NCBI GenBank assembly: GCA_037178625.1
Contig: CM074137.1
Span: 1,178,001 to 1,242,000 of the forward strand
Source: Skeletonema tropicum
Taxonomy: Eukaryota > Bacillariophyta > Thalassiosirophyceae > Thalassiosirales > Thalassiosiraceae
Direction: 5' to 3'
DNA length: 64,000 nt
Of this stretch, positions 41,933 through 52,689 are shown piece after piece (position 1 is the stretch's first letter; every line of letters starts with the position of its first letter). Both the position numbers and the translations under genes were made by a program. The notes beneath the pieces were generated by a model. The model saw only the letters and a program-made list of their open reading frames with translations. It was not told where the DNA came from and did no database searches.

Positions 41933-42721
41933 CTAGTCTTTTGCTGTTCCATTAATTACCTTTTGTGAAACATTTCTATTGATTGTCTTCAAAAGACTGA
42001 TAATGAATATAAGCTGATCATCTTCTGAATTCTCTGCAAATGGAGTGACATGCAAGAAGAGTGAATGGCAGCCTACTATCTTCTTTTTTGTTGAGTCCTC
42101 TTCACTTTTCTCGAGAGAATCATTTACTGATTGGCATTGATCAAGACTAAGACAATACGTGTAATTGCAAACAAACCTCCCTGGGTCTTGACTGACACAG
42201 CAAGCACATTGTCCTTGTTGTTGTAACTGAGTGCAAATCTCATCTAGATCAAGAGTCGTTCGTAGACATTGTCCAAATGTGGAGCTATCTCCTAGGATAC
42301 ACATCTTTTGTGGTTGGTAGCCATTGTTATCTGGTACACGGAAAGTAGCATCATTGTAGGCACATTGTTCTAATTGCATTTTCTTCCCCCTGTAGTTCAC
42401 GCCCAAATGCAGCATCACGATAACATCTTTCGCAGAGGAATCGTTATCGAAGTTATCATCACACAGTCGAGAATAAATTCCTCGAATTTCAGTTGCTGCT
42501 GCGTCGGCTGATGTGTCTAAAATATGAGTCTCCCGAATGTGCACGCCATCTTCTAGTAGCTGCGCATTGTTGTTGTTTAGGCATGAAATAAGTTTGGATG
42601 TCGGATTATTCGGCACACCGGCGAATGGACCGAATCCTGTCACAACGAAGGAGCAGCGGCTGTAACTTCTTCCGTCAGATGATTGTTTTTCTTCTGCATG
42701 CCGCAGCTGCTCAACCGCCAT
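41933..42721 (-). CDS. Pyroglutamyl-peptidase I (peptidase C15)
   Basis: Single exon, 262 aa, ATG at 42721. The family start FVVTGFGPFAGVPNNPTSKL is at about 25-44. Catalytic residues of C15 cysteine peptidases are all present in context: Glu ~118 in MQLEQCAYND, Cys ~185 in DPGRFVCNYTYCLSL, and His ~224 in SLFLHVTPF. FRVPDNNGYQP matches the FR.PD..G segment. The enzyme removes N-terminal pyroglutamate from peptides in the cytosol. A Cys/Gln-rich insert (LQQQGQCACC) and a Ser/Glu/Lys insert before the catalytic His enlarge it relative to the ~215-aa bacterial form. Confidence 0.93.
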   Translation of the reverse strand: MAVEQLRHAEEKQSSDGRSYSRCSFVVTGFGPFAGVPNNPTSKLISCLNNNNAQLLEDGVHIRETHILDTSADAAATEIRGIYSRLCDDNFDNDSSAKDVIVMLHLGVNYRGKKMQLEQCAYNDATFRVPDNNGYQPQKMCILGDSSTFGQCLRTTLDLDEICTQLQQQGQCACCVSQDPGRFVCNYTYCLSLDQCQSVNDSLEKSEEDSTKKKIVGCHSLFLHVTPFAENSEDDQLIFIISLLKTINRNVSQKVINGTAKD

Positions 42722-43474
42722 CGTGTCTTGGACTGTACAGAGGGCCTATCCGAGGCTTTTCAACACAACACAACACACAAACACATTCAGAATGACATGA
42801 ACAGCACAGTGAAAGCTGAGATAGAGCGAAGGGAGAGCGGTGCGTGGAAAGTGGAAATCGGTGAAATCTTTTCTCTGCCCTTTCTTGTGGCATTACCGCT
42901 GTGACACTTTAAATCTCAGGTACATCTCCATTTCGCATGCTTGGCACACTGAACAGCTGAAGGCCCTTGCTCGCTCACTCCAGTGCGTGATCATTGATAG
43001 ATGGACACAGAAGCTGGGCAAGCAAGAAATGCCCGAATTCAAGTAGCTTTGGCTAGTGTGGCTGTCAGACGCAATGTTGGTAAAGAGTGTTCGTTCATGA
43101 AGTGACTTCAGTACTTTCCTTATTTAATTAAGTACAATATATAATGTATTCAGATTGTGCGCTTGTTAATCTTAGTAGCGAGGATTGACTGACGATGCGC
43201 AAAATACACCCACAGGCAGACAATCGTAGGAATGCGAAGAAAGACAGAGATTGTTCTGTCGTTTGTTGAATTCCATCTAGAAGTGGCACCTCAACGTTTC
43301 AGCTGCAGAAGTAGCTGTAAATTACAGATCTCTTCATGCTCACGTCTCTCGAGAGCCCAAGCCAAGCAAGTATTGTAGCAATCCGTTTGCCATATTCATT
43401 TAAGCTCAGCTCGTCTTCAAACTTTCTATGAATACAAGAAAAGCACATGCCCACGAACCAACAGTTGTGTACTA
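42722..43474. other. Intergenic, no gene seen
   Basis: About 750 bp. A short CA-rich run (ACACAACACAACACACAAAC) lies at about 42763-42782, just upstream of the pyroglutamyl-peptidase ATG. Short ORFs here have no motif. Confidence 0.55.
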
Positions 43475-44485
43475 CTACTTTTCCAATACCGAAATGTAAC
43501 CAACACTACCCCAAACACTCGGATTATCAACATCCATTTTATCCAACAACTTCCATCCATGCTCAGGATTCAACACTCGATCAGTCGTTACGGCCACAAC
43601 ACCATTCTGACACGTGGATGCCAGTGTTTGCGACCATTTCGATGAAAGGACCATTGCACCCAATTCTGGATTGAACGATTGATCAGAGTCTGTCTCCCAT
43701 GCGGTTGAGTATGCAAATAGCAAGTTGGCCTGAGATAAAATAGACTGAACGGTATCATTGTCCGATTGTGTGTTTTGGAAGTATGGATCTATTCCAGGTA
43801 ACACATTGCCATTGTAAAATGATATCTGTGCCTCATCTACTGATGCAGTAGTATCGTCAATTATTGGCCGGAACAAATCTTCATTGATACCCCGTTGAAG
43901 AGAACCCACTGCCAATGAATGCAACTGGTGTCCTATTTCAATCCCTGTTACATCCCAGTCACTCCGTGTCAATCCTGCGTACAAAGGAAGTCGACCACAG
44001 CCAGATCCTACATCAATCATTTGTTTTCGTGTCGTTGTTGTTGTTGTTGTTGTTGTCTCCTCGTCCACAACATGGGAAGCAGCAAGATCAATCAACAAGT
44101 CAAAGCTATCAAATGGAAATTCACCATAGGTATATTCATTTCGTGGATCATCATTAGTAATGACCTGTGAGTTTGTATCTGAACCGAATGCTTCCATTCC
44201 AGCGTTAGTGCGAGATCGTTCTTCATTTGGTGGGCAGAGTATATTATTGACTATTTGTTGTGCTGTTGGTCGATCGATTGTGTTGTCTTTGTTTGCGAGA
44301 GTTGCTGCTTGGTGTAATATTATTTGGTCAGTGGTCGACAACATGCAGAGCGATGACGACGTTTGTGTTCTTTGGAGTTTGGTTTGCGGCTGCACGAATG
44401 CATCTGAGGAGGAGGAGATGACCAGACTAATGAGCAGCGCAATTAGGCTTTGATGCGCATAATTTGATGTCATGTCTGACTGCAT
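43475..44485 (-). CDS. Plastid-targeted SAM-dependent methyltransferase
   Basis: Single exon, 336 aa; ATG at 44485, or four codons later. A signal peptide (LIALLISLVISSSSDAF) ends in DAF/VQPQ, with Phe at the predicted cleavage site. This is the diatom bipartite signal for import across the four plastid membranes, so the protein should act in the stroma. Class I Rossmann motif I is MIDVGSGCGRLPLYAGL, followed by WDVTGIEIGHQLHSLA (motif II with acidic end) and QISFYNGNVLPG. LLFAYSTAWETD stands where motif IV is expected. A run of nine Thr (ACN codons from a GTT microsatellite at about 44030-44058) precedes motif I. The substrate is unknown. It is divergent from the next gene, with 542 bp between starts. 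Confidence 0.82.
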   Translation of the reverse strand: MQSDMTSNYAHQSLIALLISLVISSSSDAFVQPQTKLQRTQTSSSLCMLSTTDQIILHQAATLANKDNTIDRPTAQQIVNNILCPPNEERSRTNAGMEAFGSDTNSQVITNDDPRNEYTYGEFPFDSFDLLIDLAASHVVDEETTTTTTTTTRKQMIDVGSGCGRLPLYAGLTRSDWDVTGIEIGHQLHSLAVGSLQRGINEDLFRPIIDDTTASVDEAQISFYNGNVLPGIDPYFQNTQSDNDTVQSILSQANLLFAYSTAWETDSDQSFNPELGAMVLSSKWSQTLASTCQNGVVAVTTDRVLNPEHGWKLLDKMDVDNPSVWGSVGYISVLEK

Positions 44486-45027
44486 TCACTTTGATAGCTC
44501 TATCTTCTTACAGATGAACGCAATTGCAAGGAGGTCTCCGGCGACAGCTTGCTGCTGCTGCTGCTGCTGCTGCTGATTGCAATTGTAGCATGTTGCTGGT
44601 AGCTGTGGCGCAATTGATGGCAATGGAGCGAGCGAGGCGCGTGTTGGTGTTGAGTGTGACAGAGTGATGCTTCATGCAACCATTATCTATTCACACTGCG
44701 TGATGGATGCGTGTCATGATGTGACTGCTCATCGCTCCACGTTGAAGTGTCAAAAATATGAATTCAAAAATCTTGCCGATGAATGCAGATTGGCGCACTA
44801 GTTCATGTTCAAGGAAACATCAGTGGGGCGTCGGCAAAGGTGTCAATGCTAATAGCGAAGAGCTGTGACCAGTAAAATATCAGTCTAGTATTGCACATAT
44901 TGATACTATTTTGCTGCCGAAGAAGTTCAAGTAAATAGTCTTTGCAAGCGAAGACGATAAAAAAATTATGAAGGACCATCAGACAACAACAAATTCGTTT
45001 CACTACAAGTATCGCAGACGAAAGATA
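44486..45027. promoter_or_regulatory. Divergent region between two plastid-protein genes
   Basis: Contains a (GCT)8 run at 44551-44575 in the presumed 5' leader of the methyltransferase, then a non-coding stretch. The plus-strand frame is open from an upstream ATG at 44968, but the signal-peptide ATG at 45028 is preferred. Both flanking products carry plastid presequences, so co-regulation is plausible but not shown. Confidence 0.5.
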
Positions 45028-47653
45028 ATGACACCCCACGTCGCAACTCTTTCGCTATTATCATTGCTATTCATAACATCCCAACTCAGATTAACGCTTG
45101 GGTTTGCTCCAAAATCTTCTCATCGCTTCAATTCATTAGTACCGGTATCAAACAAACAGCACCAGCTTGCATCACAACGATCGGATGACGAACGACAATC
45201 ACGTCCTGCTCCATTCTTCATGGAAAGTATTGAAGAAGATCAACAGCAACAACAAGATGCAGCAAACGCCTCGTGGAATACTGTACAACAATCGAACGGC
45301 TACACGCAGCAACAAATGCAAGAGGATTACAGCGGTTACAGCGAGACATCAGCACCAGTAAATACTTATGATAATAATGGGCAGTATCAAAATCAGCAAG
45401 ATTATTACTATCAAGAATCATCACAACCACCAGAACAACAACAACAACAATCATCAACAACAATTCCAAATTATTCATCACCTCAAGAAGATGACGATAC
45501 TGGTGGAATCAGCAACGTAGATGCAAGAGTTTTGGAATCCATCCTTGCAGAGGGGAAACTTGATTTGAATTCAGAGGAAGAAGTAAAAAAGTTGTTGGAG
45601 GGACCACGAAGGACGGAAGAGTTTTTTGCACCTTCTAATAATAGTGAGGAAGAAGAGGGTAGTGGCAAATATAGCTCAAAGGTTATTAGTGTAAGTTGGA
45701 TCATTTCTTGTGTGTGCAGTGCAGTTTTCGTTTTACTTCATGTCATCTCATACACATACTGATCTACGTCAATCTTCTTCTTCTTGTTCGTTCACTTCTA
45801 GTCTGTCTCCGACAATAAATTTTGGAACAGCGTACGTGCCAAGGGATTCGAACTGATCGACACAGTCGGCATTATCATTGCCAATCGTATCGAACGTGAC
45901 ACAAAAACATTAGGCCGCCATTGGATTATTCGGTTTGGATCGCATCCGCCAGGATATCGGGAGGGCACTCCCCGCAGCGGGTCGACAAGTGAAGAAGTTA
46001 TTATTGTCATCGAATAGTACCTATGTGGAGCAGCTTTTGGATGCAACGGAGAATACACCGTTTGCCTTACCGTCAGAACGGTCCATGACGGAACGTGAGA
46101 TGTTGACCACACCCGCAGATGAGATTAAAGCAGTGACTGGTGCAATTCTGGACATTTTGGCTGGGAATAATGAGTTGCCGGAATCATCATCGGCATCATC
46201 ACCGTTTGCCGGTCCTCGTCGCAATCTTGGGTCGTTTGCTCCTGCGGGTACGTCCAAGTTGGCAGAACGGCAAAAGAGAGCCTATCAGGCAAGGAAGAAG
46301 ACAGTCTTGAAGAGGGAGAGAGAGGGGATTGATCGATCCTTCGGTCGGACGATTGGGTCGTTGACTGATGCCACATGGGAATTGAGGAGAGAGATGCAAA
46401 CGGGTGCGGGACGAGAGGCTGGATATCGAACGAAAGGGGTGAGGAGAGCACTAGCTGCAGGTGCCACGAAGCTGCTACAATCAGGGCGGGAAGAAAGCAG
46501 GAAATTGATTAGTGGGAGCAGAAATAGATACGAGAGAATGATTGGTGGGTCAAACGAGCCGGCACCTGACGCAAATCAAAATATTATGGACGTGTCGGCG
46601 GTGGAAGAAGCGGAGATTATTCAAGAAGTTATGGAAGAAACAAACTATGAATATGCGGAAGATGGCCTCCTCAGCCCTCAAAGCTTCCTCGAGGAGAAGC
46701 GTCGTCTTATCGCTACACTTGATTCCTGTCTATCACAGCCAGGAAATACCTGGCTGACAAAAGATGTTGTAAGGCAGGCTGCAGATAGTGGTATCGATCT
46801 GAATAGTAGCATGCTGAAGGAAGTGATTACGACCATGGTCACAGTTCGAGATCAGTTGCAGAAAGAAGTCGACGAGGCAGAAGAGCGACAATGGATGGAT
46901 CTAAAAATAGATTATGTCCAGACAGAGTTTCGTCGGTTGAAAGAAATGGTTGATTCGGTGTCTTCCTTGGCAATATCGGCTGCCGGTGAAAATGCTGCAA
47001 ATTTATTAAGAAACGAGTTGCAAGGTTTTGTTCTCAGTGATAATCTGGACGAGATCATTGATACCGAGCTGGAACGGATGGAACAAGTTCTTGCAGAGAG
47101 AGTTGCTGCTCGTACGGAGGAAGTTCAATTCCAAAGGCGACAAGCAATGGAAGCGAGAGGTCAACAGGTGATAGCTGAAGTGGTGGATGCAACAGTAGAC
47201 TGGAGTCAGTCGACACAACAACCCCGGGTTGGCAATGCTGGATACACAGAAGTAGAAGTTGTTCAGTCTCAAAACACAGGTTGGGATGGTGGCTCATCTC
47301 AATCTTCTACAGATCAAGGCGGATATTCAGATCAGATGCCACGAAGTTCAGTGGAAGTAGTCTCAGATAGTGAATACTCAGATTACGAACAAAGCTTCAG
47401 GTATGCAGAAAGCGGCTCCATAGAGGAGGAAGAGGATTCTACGGAAGAGGAAAACCCTGCCACAGAATTTGTCTTGCGAGTTTTGGATGCTCTTTTCTTT
47501 GTTGGCGAAAAGTTATTCTTTGTGGTACTGCCTGAACTTATAACAGGCGGAGCAAATATATCAGCACGATATTCAGAAGCTCAAAATAGAGGAACGGGTT
47601 CTGTTGGTTGGAAAGTATTCAAGAACATGAAAACGAAGAAGAATCAGTACTAA
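45028..47653 (+). CDS. Plastid-targeted coiled-coil protein, probable 1-nt frameshift
   Basis: Exon 1 from ATG 45028 (an upstream ATG at 44968 adds 20 basic residues) encodes a signal peptide ending LGFAP, the diatom plastid motif, then a Gln/Ser/Tyr-rich linker and VLESILAEGKLDLNSEEEVKKLLEGP. Donor at 45691 (AGT/GTAAGT), acceptor TTCTAG near 45800. Exon 2 reads SVSDNKFWNSVRAKGFELID..., IANRIERDTKTLG, then meets a +1 shift near 45914-45925. The long frame resumes as AAIGLFGLDRIRQDIGRALP and runs to TAA at 47653. Removing one C in TTAGGCCGCC would join them. The ~570-residue remainder is helical and charged, with an acidic stretch and a hydrophobic segment (VLRVLDALFFVGEKLFFVVL) near the end. 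No known domain is seen. The shift may be a sequence error or a true lesion. Confidence 0.7.
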
Positions 47654-47775
47654 AGTGCGCAATAACGTGGCAGTGGTCGTCATGATTTGGATAACTTCTA
47701 CTTGACACTACTTATCTCTACTTATCTCCAATCAGTAAGAGCTAATGTGAGTTTCAATCGAAGTACCACAATCTT

Positions 47776-50700
47776 TTACATTATTGCACAACAGGTGCTG
47801 CCCGCAGAAGCAGATGCGGCCTCTCTAGCTGCTGCGGCTGCTTCATTCGCGGCTCGAATCAACTCAGCAATCTCCTCTGAAGTCACCAATGGGTTCCGTG
47901 AGTCAGACGCAGCGTACGCTTCTTTGACTGCAGCGGTTGCCGCAGCTTTAATCAATTTGGAAATTTCTTCTGGATGCATCATCGCAGACCCTGCATCAAC
48001 GGACAGATTTATCTCACCTGCAGTCGCAATGCTAGTTGTACACACGGGCAATATTCTCTCATCTTCGGAGATTTCAGCCTTGATTCCCTCTCCTCCTTCT
48101 AACTCTATCTCTTTCTTGGTTGCCTCTTGAATATGCTCATTGTGCATACGCTCCTCCTCCAAGCGCTGTTTGGCACGTTTGCCCTCATGCTCCTTTTGTC
48201 TCATCTCCTCCTCCTCACGCTGCTTTGCACGTTCCTTAAGCGCATTCTCAATATCGTTTTGATCTGTCAGTGCAGTCCACAGAGCGATGCCGTCTTCTGG
48301 GTCACCAATTCGTTGCATTCCAGCAAAGTCACCCCCTTTGCCATTTTTGAGGCCAGGATCATGCTTATTCAGAAAGTCCGTAAAGTGGCGCAGTGATGCC
48401 CCGCGCACTGACTTTTCCTCTTCGGTACCTCTTTGAACCTCATCATGGACAACACCAAACTCCTGCACTGAGCTTTCCTGCTTAAGCAATTCAATTGATT
48501 CTTGCGCACCTTTTGCCACAGCCTTGGGAACTTTTGGAGCGGGAAAACCAAACATTCGAACAAGACCCACTGTCCCATTGTAGATGCACATAGCTCGCAT
48601 TCCGACCTGCATTAGTGGTAAAAGCTTCGGCACAAGATCAGATGGCGTTGTGATTATTAGTGGCCACCCCTTTGCACGCACGGGCTCACCAGTTAGCTCA
48701 TCAATTAGGTAGAGGAACATCTCCTCTCCCTCGATTAGGTCACTAATTCCGTCCTTGATTATGTCGAAGGCTGCGCCGACCTCGCCAGCAGCAACCTTCA
48801 AGCCAATATCTTTGACGCGCTTCACCCACTTCATGCCTGTCTTTACCTGTTCACTATATTCCTTCAACTCACCTTCAAGATGGAATTCCGGTCCATTTGC
48901 AGTGACAGTAGCTGACGCATACTCTCCTTTCATGGTAAAGCCAGTACCATCCTCTTTCGCAACGATATCAAGTATCTTCTGCTTCGCCTCTTCGTCAGAT
49001 GAATCCTCAGCTGGAGGCAATTTTTTCTTTAGAACAACAAAAGCAGTGGGAATGCAAACGTCATTAGCTTCAAAGATGCCCTTCATCAACACTTCGCGTG
49101 TGCGGGCTAGTTCTGCCATACCCTGGTTAGATAAGTCTTTTATCTCCACAATGTTTGCATCCATTTTTATCAGCAGAGCTCTGTCATCTTTCAGATTAGT
49201 TTTGATCTCCCCGAGCTCTTTCACTACATCTAAACTCGGGGGATGAAAAAAGGGGTGCCTTTCCAAAAGATAGGAGATAGATGGCCTATCTTCTGGTTTG
49301 GCCTGCAGCAACTGTTCAACAAGGTCGCGTGCTGTATCATCGTGAATTTTCTGGAGAAGCTCTCTAATAACATCTGGCTGCGTCCCCCATGAGTACAGGA
49401 GATGCATTGCTGCACCTGACGCACAGTCGTCGTCTCGAGTGGAAGGGATGAGTGTTTCACCAGTGAGCAGTGCGAAAGCCAAAATACCAAGCGACCATAA
49501 GTCAATACTTTCTGATGCACGCACCAGATTGTAAGTCAAACCTCTAGATACAGGCATGCCCTTTTCTGTGCGAAATGACTTAACGATATAATGAGCTTTC
49601 ACAATTCCTCCCTCCTTGTATGGCTTCGGCGTCACCTTTTTGACAAAATCTATATCTTCACCCGCCCAGTAATTCTTGAGTTCTTCTACTTCCTCTTCTG
49701 TCTTAACCCTTTCTATCATCTCAGGAGGCAGTACTGCCGACGAGAACTTGGCACCAGCAAACGACTTTTTATCCTCGCCTAATGGCACTATTCGTGCGGA
49801 TGCGTCTAAGTCTATTAGACGTAATTTGTTGTCGATACGAAAACGCACGATGTTGACCATCTTCAGGTCGCCGTGCATTAGTTTCTGTTTATGCAGGTGC
49901 TGCACAGCCTCAAACACTTGTTTGAGTATATCTCGTACAGCGTGAAGTTTGGGTTGCTCCTGGTAAAAGATTTGTTGTAGATTACGGTCAGCGGCATGCA
50001 TAACAAGGGCATAATTGCCTGGTTTGTTGCCATCGAGGAAATTCTTTACAATAGTGTCCAGGCCACCGTCGCCACTCCCCACTGCCTTTGCGAATTCGGT
50101 TTGCGATGGTATTTGTGGTAGTGCTGACACCACATACTTTGGGCTTAAGTCAAAGTCCTTACGAGCTTTGCACTCGCGCTCCCAATGATCCTTGCTCTGC
50201 ATCAGTTTGACCACCACTTCCCGAGGACCATCTCCCAACTGTCGCTTGCAAGTAACTACAAACTCCTCTTTAGATATAGTGGTTTCATTTGAACCCTTCA
50301 AAAAAATATCAGGTTCCAAGCCAATAAAACCTGCAATCGTTTTCATCTCAACTTTGTCCAACTTTCCATTCTCATCTTTGTCCGCTTTGTCAAAGATGAC
50401 ACCGTAGTCAGCTTGCTCATCAAGATCTTGTGCACGCAACACCACACTTGTCTTTGTGCGATGATCAGGTGGGCCAATCTGAAGCTTATATCTGCCGCAA
50501 AAGAGCAGGTATTCATAGATTACGTCACGCGGCCCTTTCGAAGCTAAACCAAGAGCAGATCTACCTTCAGCATCGCGGACATCAGCTAGGGCGTGAATGT
50601 GTTTTCCAAAGCCACTCCCGTCCTTCGACTTGGAGAGAACTTGTCGCACGGCAGCTGTTGCTACTTCAGTTTTGAAAGAAACACAAACGGTCCAACTACC

Positions 50701-52461
50701 GTTGTGTTCCACTGCTGTGCCATCCTCAATGCTGACGGGCATATCATTTTCGAGCAGTCTTTGTATCAAACGGATCAAGTCCTTATCTTTCGATGCGTAT
50801 TTTGCGTCTGTCTCGGCTAAAGCTTCAATGGGGAGTCTCCCGTCTTGCATCTTCTTCTTTCCAGCCTGGGGATATGCATCATAAACAAGGAGTAGAGATT
50901 CTGCGCGTGAATGTTTTTGCTCAATGGCAAAGTGCAGAGGGAGTATCCCATCTTCCATCTCCTCCTTTGCAGCCTGAGGATAGTGCTCGAGAAGAGCGCG
51001 GAGACATTCATAATCTTTATTCATTTGCAAGGCAATATGCAGTGGCAGGCGACCATCTTTTCCCTTCGTCCTGGCTGCATCAGGATAATCATTGTTCAAC
51101 ATAGCCACGACGAAAGCGATACTATTATACCCACCTTCCCCAGTATCTTCAACAATACACTTGTGCATGCGAAGAATGTTCTCGAAAGGGTTCTGTTCAT
51201 TTTTTGCAGCAGGGTATGCATTGAGCAGCGCATCCACAACTTTTTTTGACCGGCGCTCCTCACAAGCAACATGAAGCGGCAGTATGAGTACATCGGACTT
51301 GGTGGAGAAAGTTTCACTCGCGGCGCCAGGGTACGCTTCAAGTACATCCAATACATCATCGTCCGGTGACCCATTGCTTAGAACAATACCCAATGGAAGC
51401 ATTCCATCAAGTCTTGCCTCCGCTTCACCCTTGTAAAACGCTAGAATCAAGTGCTCAGATGCCCCCCGTTCGAGGTACTTCTCAACAGGGAGCCTCCCGT
51501 CCTCCATTGCCTCTTTTGCAGCTTGAGGATAAGCATTCACAAGCATGAGAATAGTTTCATCTGTCAATTCCCTACGTATGGCACGATGCAGTGGTAGAGT
51601 TCCGAAATGGGGGTGTCTCTCAGTTGCTGCGTTGGGATGTTCATCGAGCAGCGCCTTAATCACACCTCGCGATCGATTCTTCTCGATAGCAATGTCCAAC
51701 GGGAGATCTTCATCTTTGTCTTTCTCCTTCGCTGCACCAGGGTATCCTTTGATAAGTAGCTTCACCGATTCGTCAGGCACATTTCTTTCGATGGCACTAT
51801 GCAGCGGCAGGCCTTTATCACAATTCTCCTTCAATGCATCAGGATATTCTTTGATAAGCAGCTGTATCACTTCCACCTCCACCGACGGACCTTTAGTGAC
51901 GGCAACATGTAGCGGCAGCGATCCATAATTATCTTTCTCCTTCACTGCATCAGGATATTCTTCGATAAGTAGCTGTATCACATCCATCCGAAATTTATCG
52001 GTGGCATAATGCAACGGCAGCCATCCAAGTATATCTTTCTCCTTCACTGCATACGGATATTCTTTGATAAGTAGTTGGGTCACTTCCACCACACTGTTTT
52101 GGTTTCGGGCGGCACAATGCAACGGCAGCAAACCATCTTTAGTTTTCTCCTTCACTGCATCAGGATATACTTTGATCAGTAGCTGTATGACATCCACCGG
52201 CGCACCTTTTTCGATGGCAGTATGCAGCAGCAAGCTTCCTTTTTTATCTTTCTCCTTCGTTGCATCAGGATATTCTTTGATAAGTGGCTTTATCACTTCC
52301 ACTGACGCCCCGAATCGGACGGCGTAATGCAGCGGCAGCAATCCATTATCATCTTTCACTTTAATTGCACCAGGATATTTGTCGATCAGAGCTTGAACAT
52401 CCTCAACGTTTGGTTTCCCCTTGAGGAGCTTGTGCAGTGATCGCTCTTCTGTATTAGTCAT
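47776..52461 (-). CDS. Ankyrin-repeat / EF-hand / protein kinase with C-terminal CaaX box
   Basis: Single exon, 1,561 aa, ATG at 52461. Residues ~38-545 are ~13-14 ankyrin-like repeats of the type LPLHxAxxxxxxxxVIxLLIxxYPDAxKEKD. A calcium-loop-like EF-hand (DKADKDENGKLD) is at about 691-702. A kinase domain lies at about 745-1075: VVVKLM (Lys ~752), HGDLKMVN (Asp ~865, Asn ~870; Gly replaces the usual Arg of HRD), LIDLDAS (DLD instead of DFG), SIDLWSLGILAFALLTGE and a final DRPSISYLLERHPFF. The metal and catalytic positions are kept, so activity is plausible. After ~300 unassigned residues come a coiled coil (EEEEMRQKEHEGKRAKQRLE, about 1395-1450), two copies of an (E)EI..LI.AA..AA motif, and the end CCAIM. 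CAIM fits a farnesylation CaaX with an adjacent Cys, so membrane attachment is predicted. Confidence 0.88.
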   Translation of the reverse strand: MTNTEERSLHKLLKGKPNVEDVQALIDKYPGAIKVKDDNGLLPLHYAVRFGASVEVIKPLIKEYPDATKEKDKKGSLLLHTAIEKGAPVDVIQLLIKVYPDAVKEKTKDGLLPLHCAARNQNSVVEVTQLLIKEYPYAVKEKDILGWLPLHYATDKFRMDVIQLLIEEYPDAVKEKDNYGSLPLHVAVTKGPSVEVEVIQLLIKEYPDALKENCDKGLPLHSAIERNVPDESVKLLIKGYPGAAKEKDKDEDLPLDIAIEKNRSRGVIKALLDEHPNAATERHPHFGTLPLHRAIRRELTDETILMLVNAYPQAAKEAMEDGRLPVEKYLERGASEHLILAFYKGEAEARLDGMLPLGIVLSNGSPDDDVLDVLEAYPGAASETFSTKSDVLILPLHVACEERRSKKVVDALLNAYPAAKNEQNPFENILRMHKCIVEDTGEGGYNSIAFVVAMLNNDYPDAARTKGKDGRLPLHIALQMNKDYECLRALLEHYPQAAKEEMEDGILPLHFAIEQKHSRAESLLLVYDAYPQAGKKKMQDGRLPIEALAETDAKYASKDKDLIRLIQRLLENDMPVSIEDGTAVEHNGSWTVCVSFKTEVATAAVRQVLSKSKDGSGFGKHIHALADVRDAEGRSALGLASKGPRDVIYEYLLFCGRYKLQIGPPDHRTKTSVVLRAQDLDEQADYGVIFDKADKDENGKLDKVEMKTIAGFIGLEPDIFLKGSNETTISKEEFVVTCKRQLGDGPREVVVKLMQSKDHWERECKARKDFDLSPKYVVSALPQIPSQTEFAKAVGSGDGGLDTIVKNFLDGNKPGNYALVMHAADRNLQQIFYQEQPKLHAVRDILKQVFEAVQHLHKQKLMHGDLKMVNIVRFRIDNKLRLIDLDASARIVPLGEDKKSFAGAKFSSAVLPPEMIERVKTEEEVEELKNYWAGEDIDFVKKVTPKPYKEGGIVKAHYIVKSFRTEKGMPVSRGLTYNLVRASESIDLWSLGILAFALLTGETLIPSTRDDDCASGAAMHLLYSWGTQPDVIRELLQKIHDDTARDLVEQLLQAKPEDRPSISYLLERHPFFHPPSLDVVKELGEIKTNLKDDRALLIKMDANIVEIKDLSNQGMAELARTREVLMKGIFEANDVCIPTAFVVLKKKLPPAEDSSDEEAKQKILDIVAKEDGTGFTMKGEYASATVTANGPEFHLEGELKEYSEQVKTGMKWVKRVKDIGLKVAAGEVGAAFDIIKDGISDLIEGEEMFLYLIDELTGEPVRAKGWPLIITTPSDLVPKLLPLMQVGMRAMCIYNGTVGLVRMFGFPAPKVPKAVAKGAQESIELLKQESSVQEFGVVHDEVQRGTEEEKSVRGASLRHFTDFLNKHDPGLKNGKGGDFAGMQRIGDPEDGIALWTALTDQNDIENALKERAKQREEEEMRQKEHEGKRAKQRLEEERMHNEHIQEATKKEIELEGGEGIKAEISEDERILPVCTTSIATAGEINLSVDAGSAMMHPEEISKLIKAAATAAVKEAYAASDSRNPLVTSEEIAELIRAANEAAAAAREAASASAGSTCCAIM

Positions 52462-52562
52462 GATACATGATTAAGTCGGAGTCTGCCCCCCCTGCAGCAC
52501 GGCAATAATGTTCGCGTCGATAACTTCCTCAGAAGCGGTGGAAGCTGAAAGCGCCAACAAGT

Positions 52563-52605
52563 GCCGAGAGCCGAGAGCCGAGAGCCGAGAGCCGAGAGCC
52601 GAGAG
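52563..52605 (+). repeat. GCCGAGA heptamer repeat
   Basis: Six perfect tandem units, ending GCCGAGAGTTGGG, about 100 bp upstream of the kinase ATG (in its presumed leader). Confidence 0.95.
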
Positions 52606-52689
52606 TTGGGCTCGCTATTGAGCCGAATGATAATAGGCTTGTGATCAACTTAGCTAAAAGCTAGAGAGAGCGAGCGAAGCTGTTGAGCC

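Noticed and set aside
48755..49246. 163-codon plus-strand ORF
   Set aside because: Antisense shadow of the ankyrin-kinase coding sequence; same for 51545-51928 and others in this gene.
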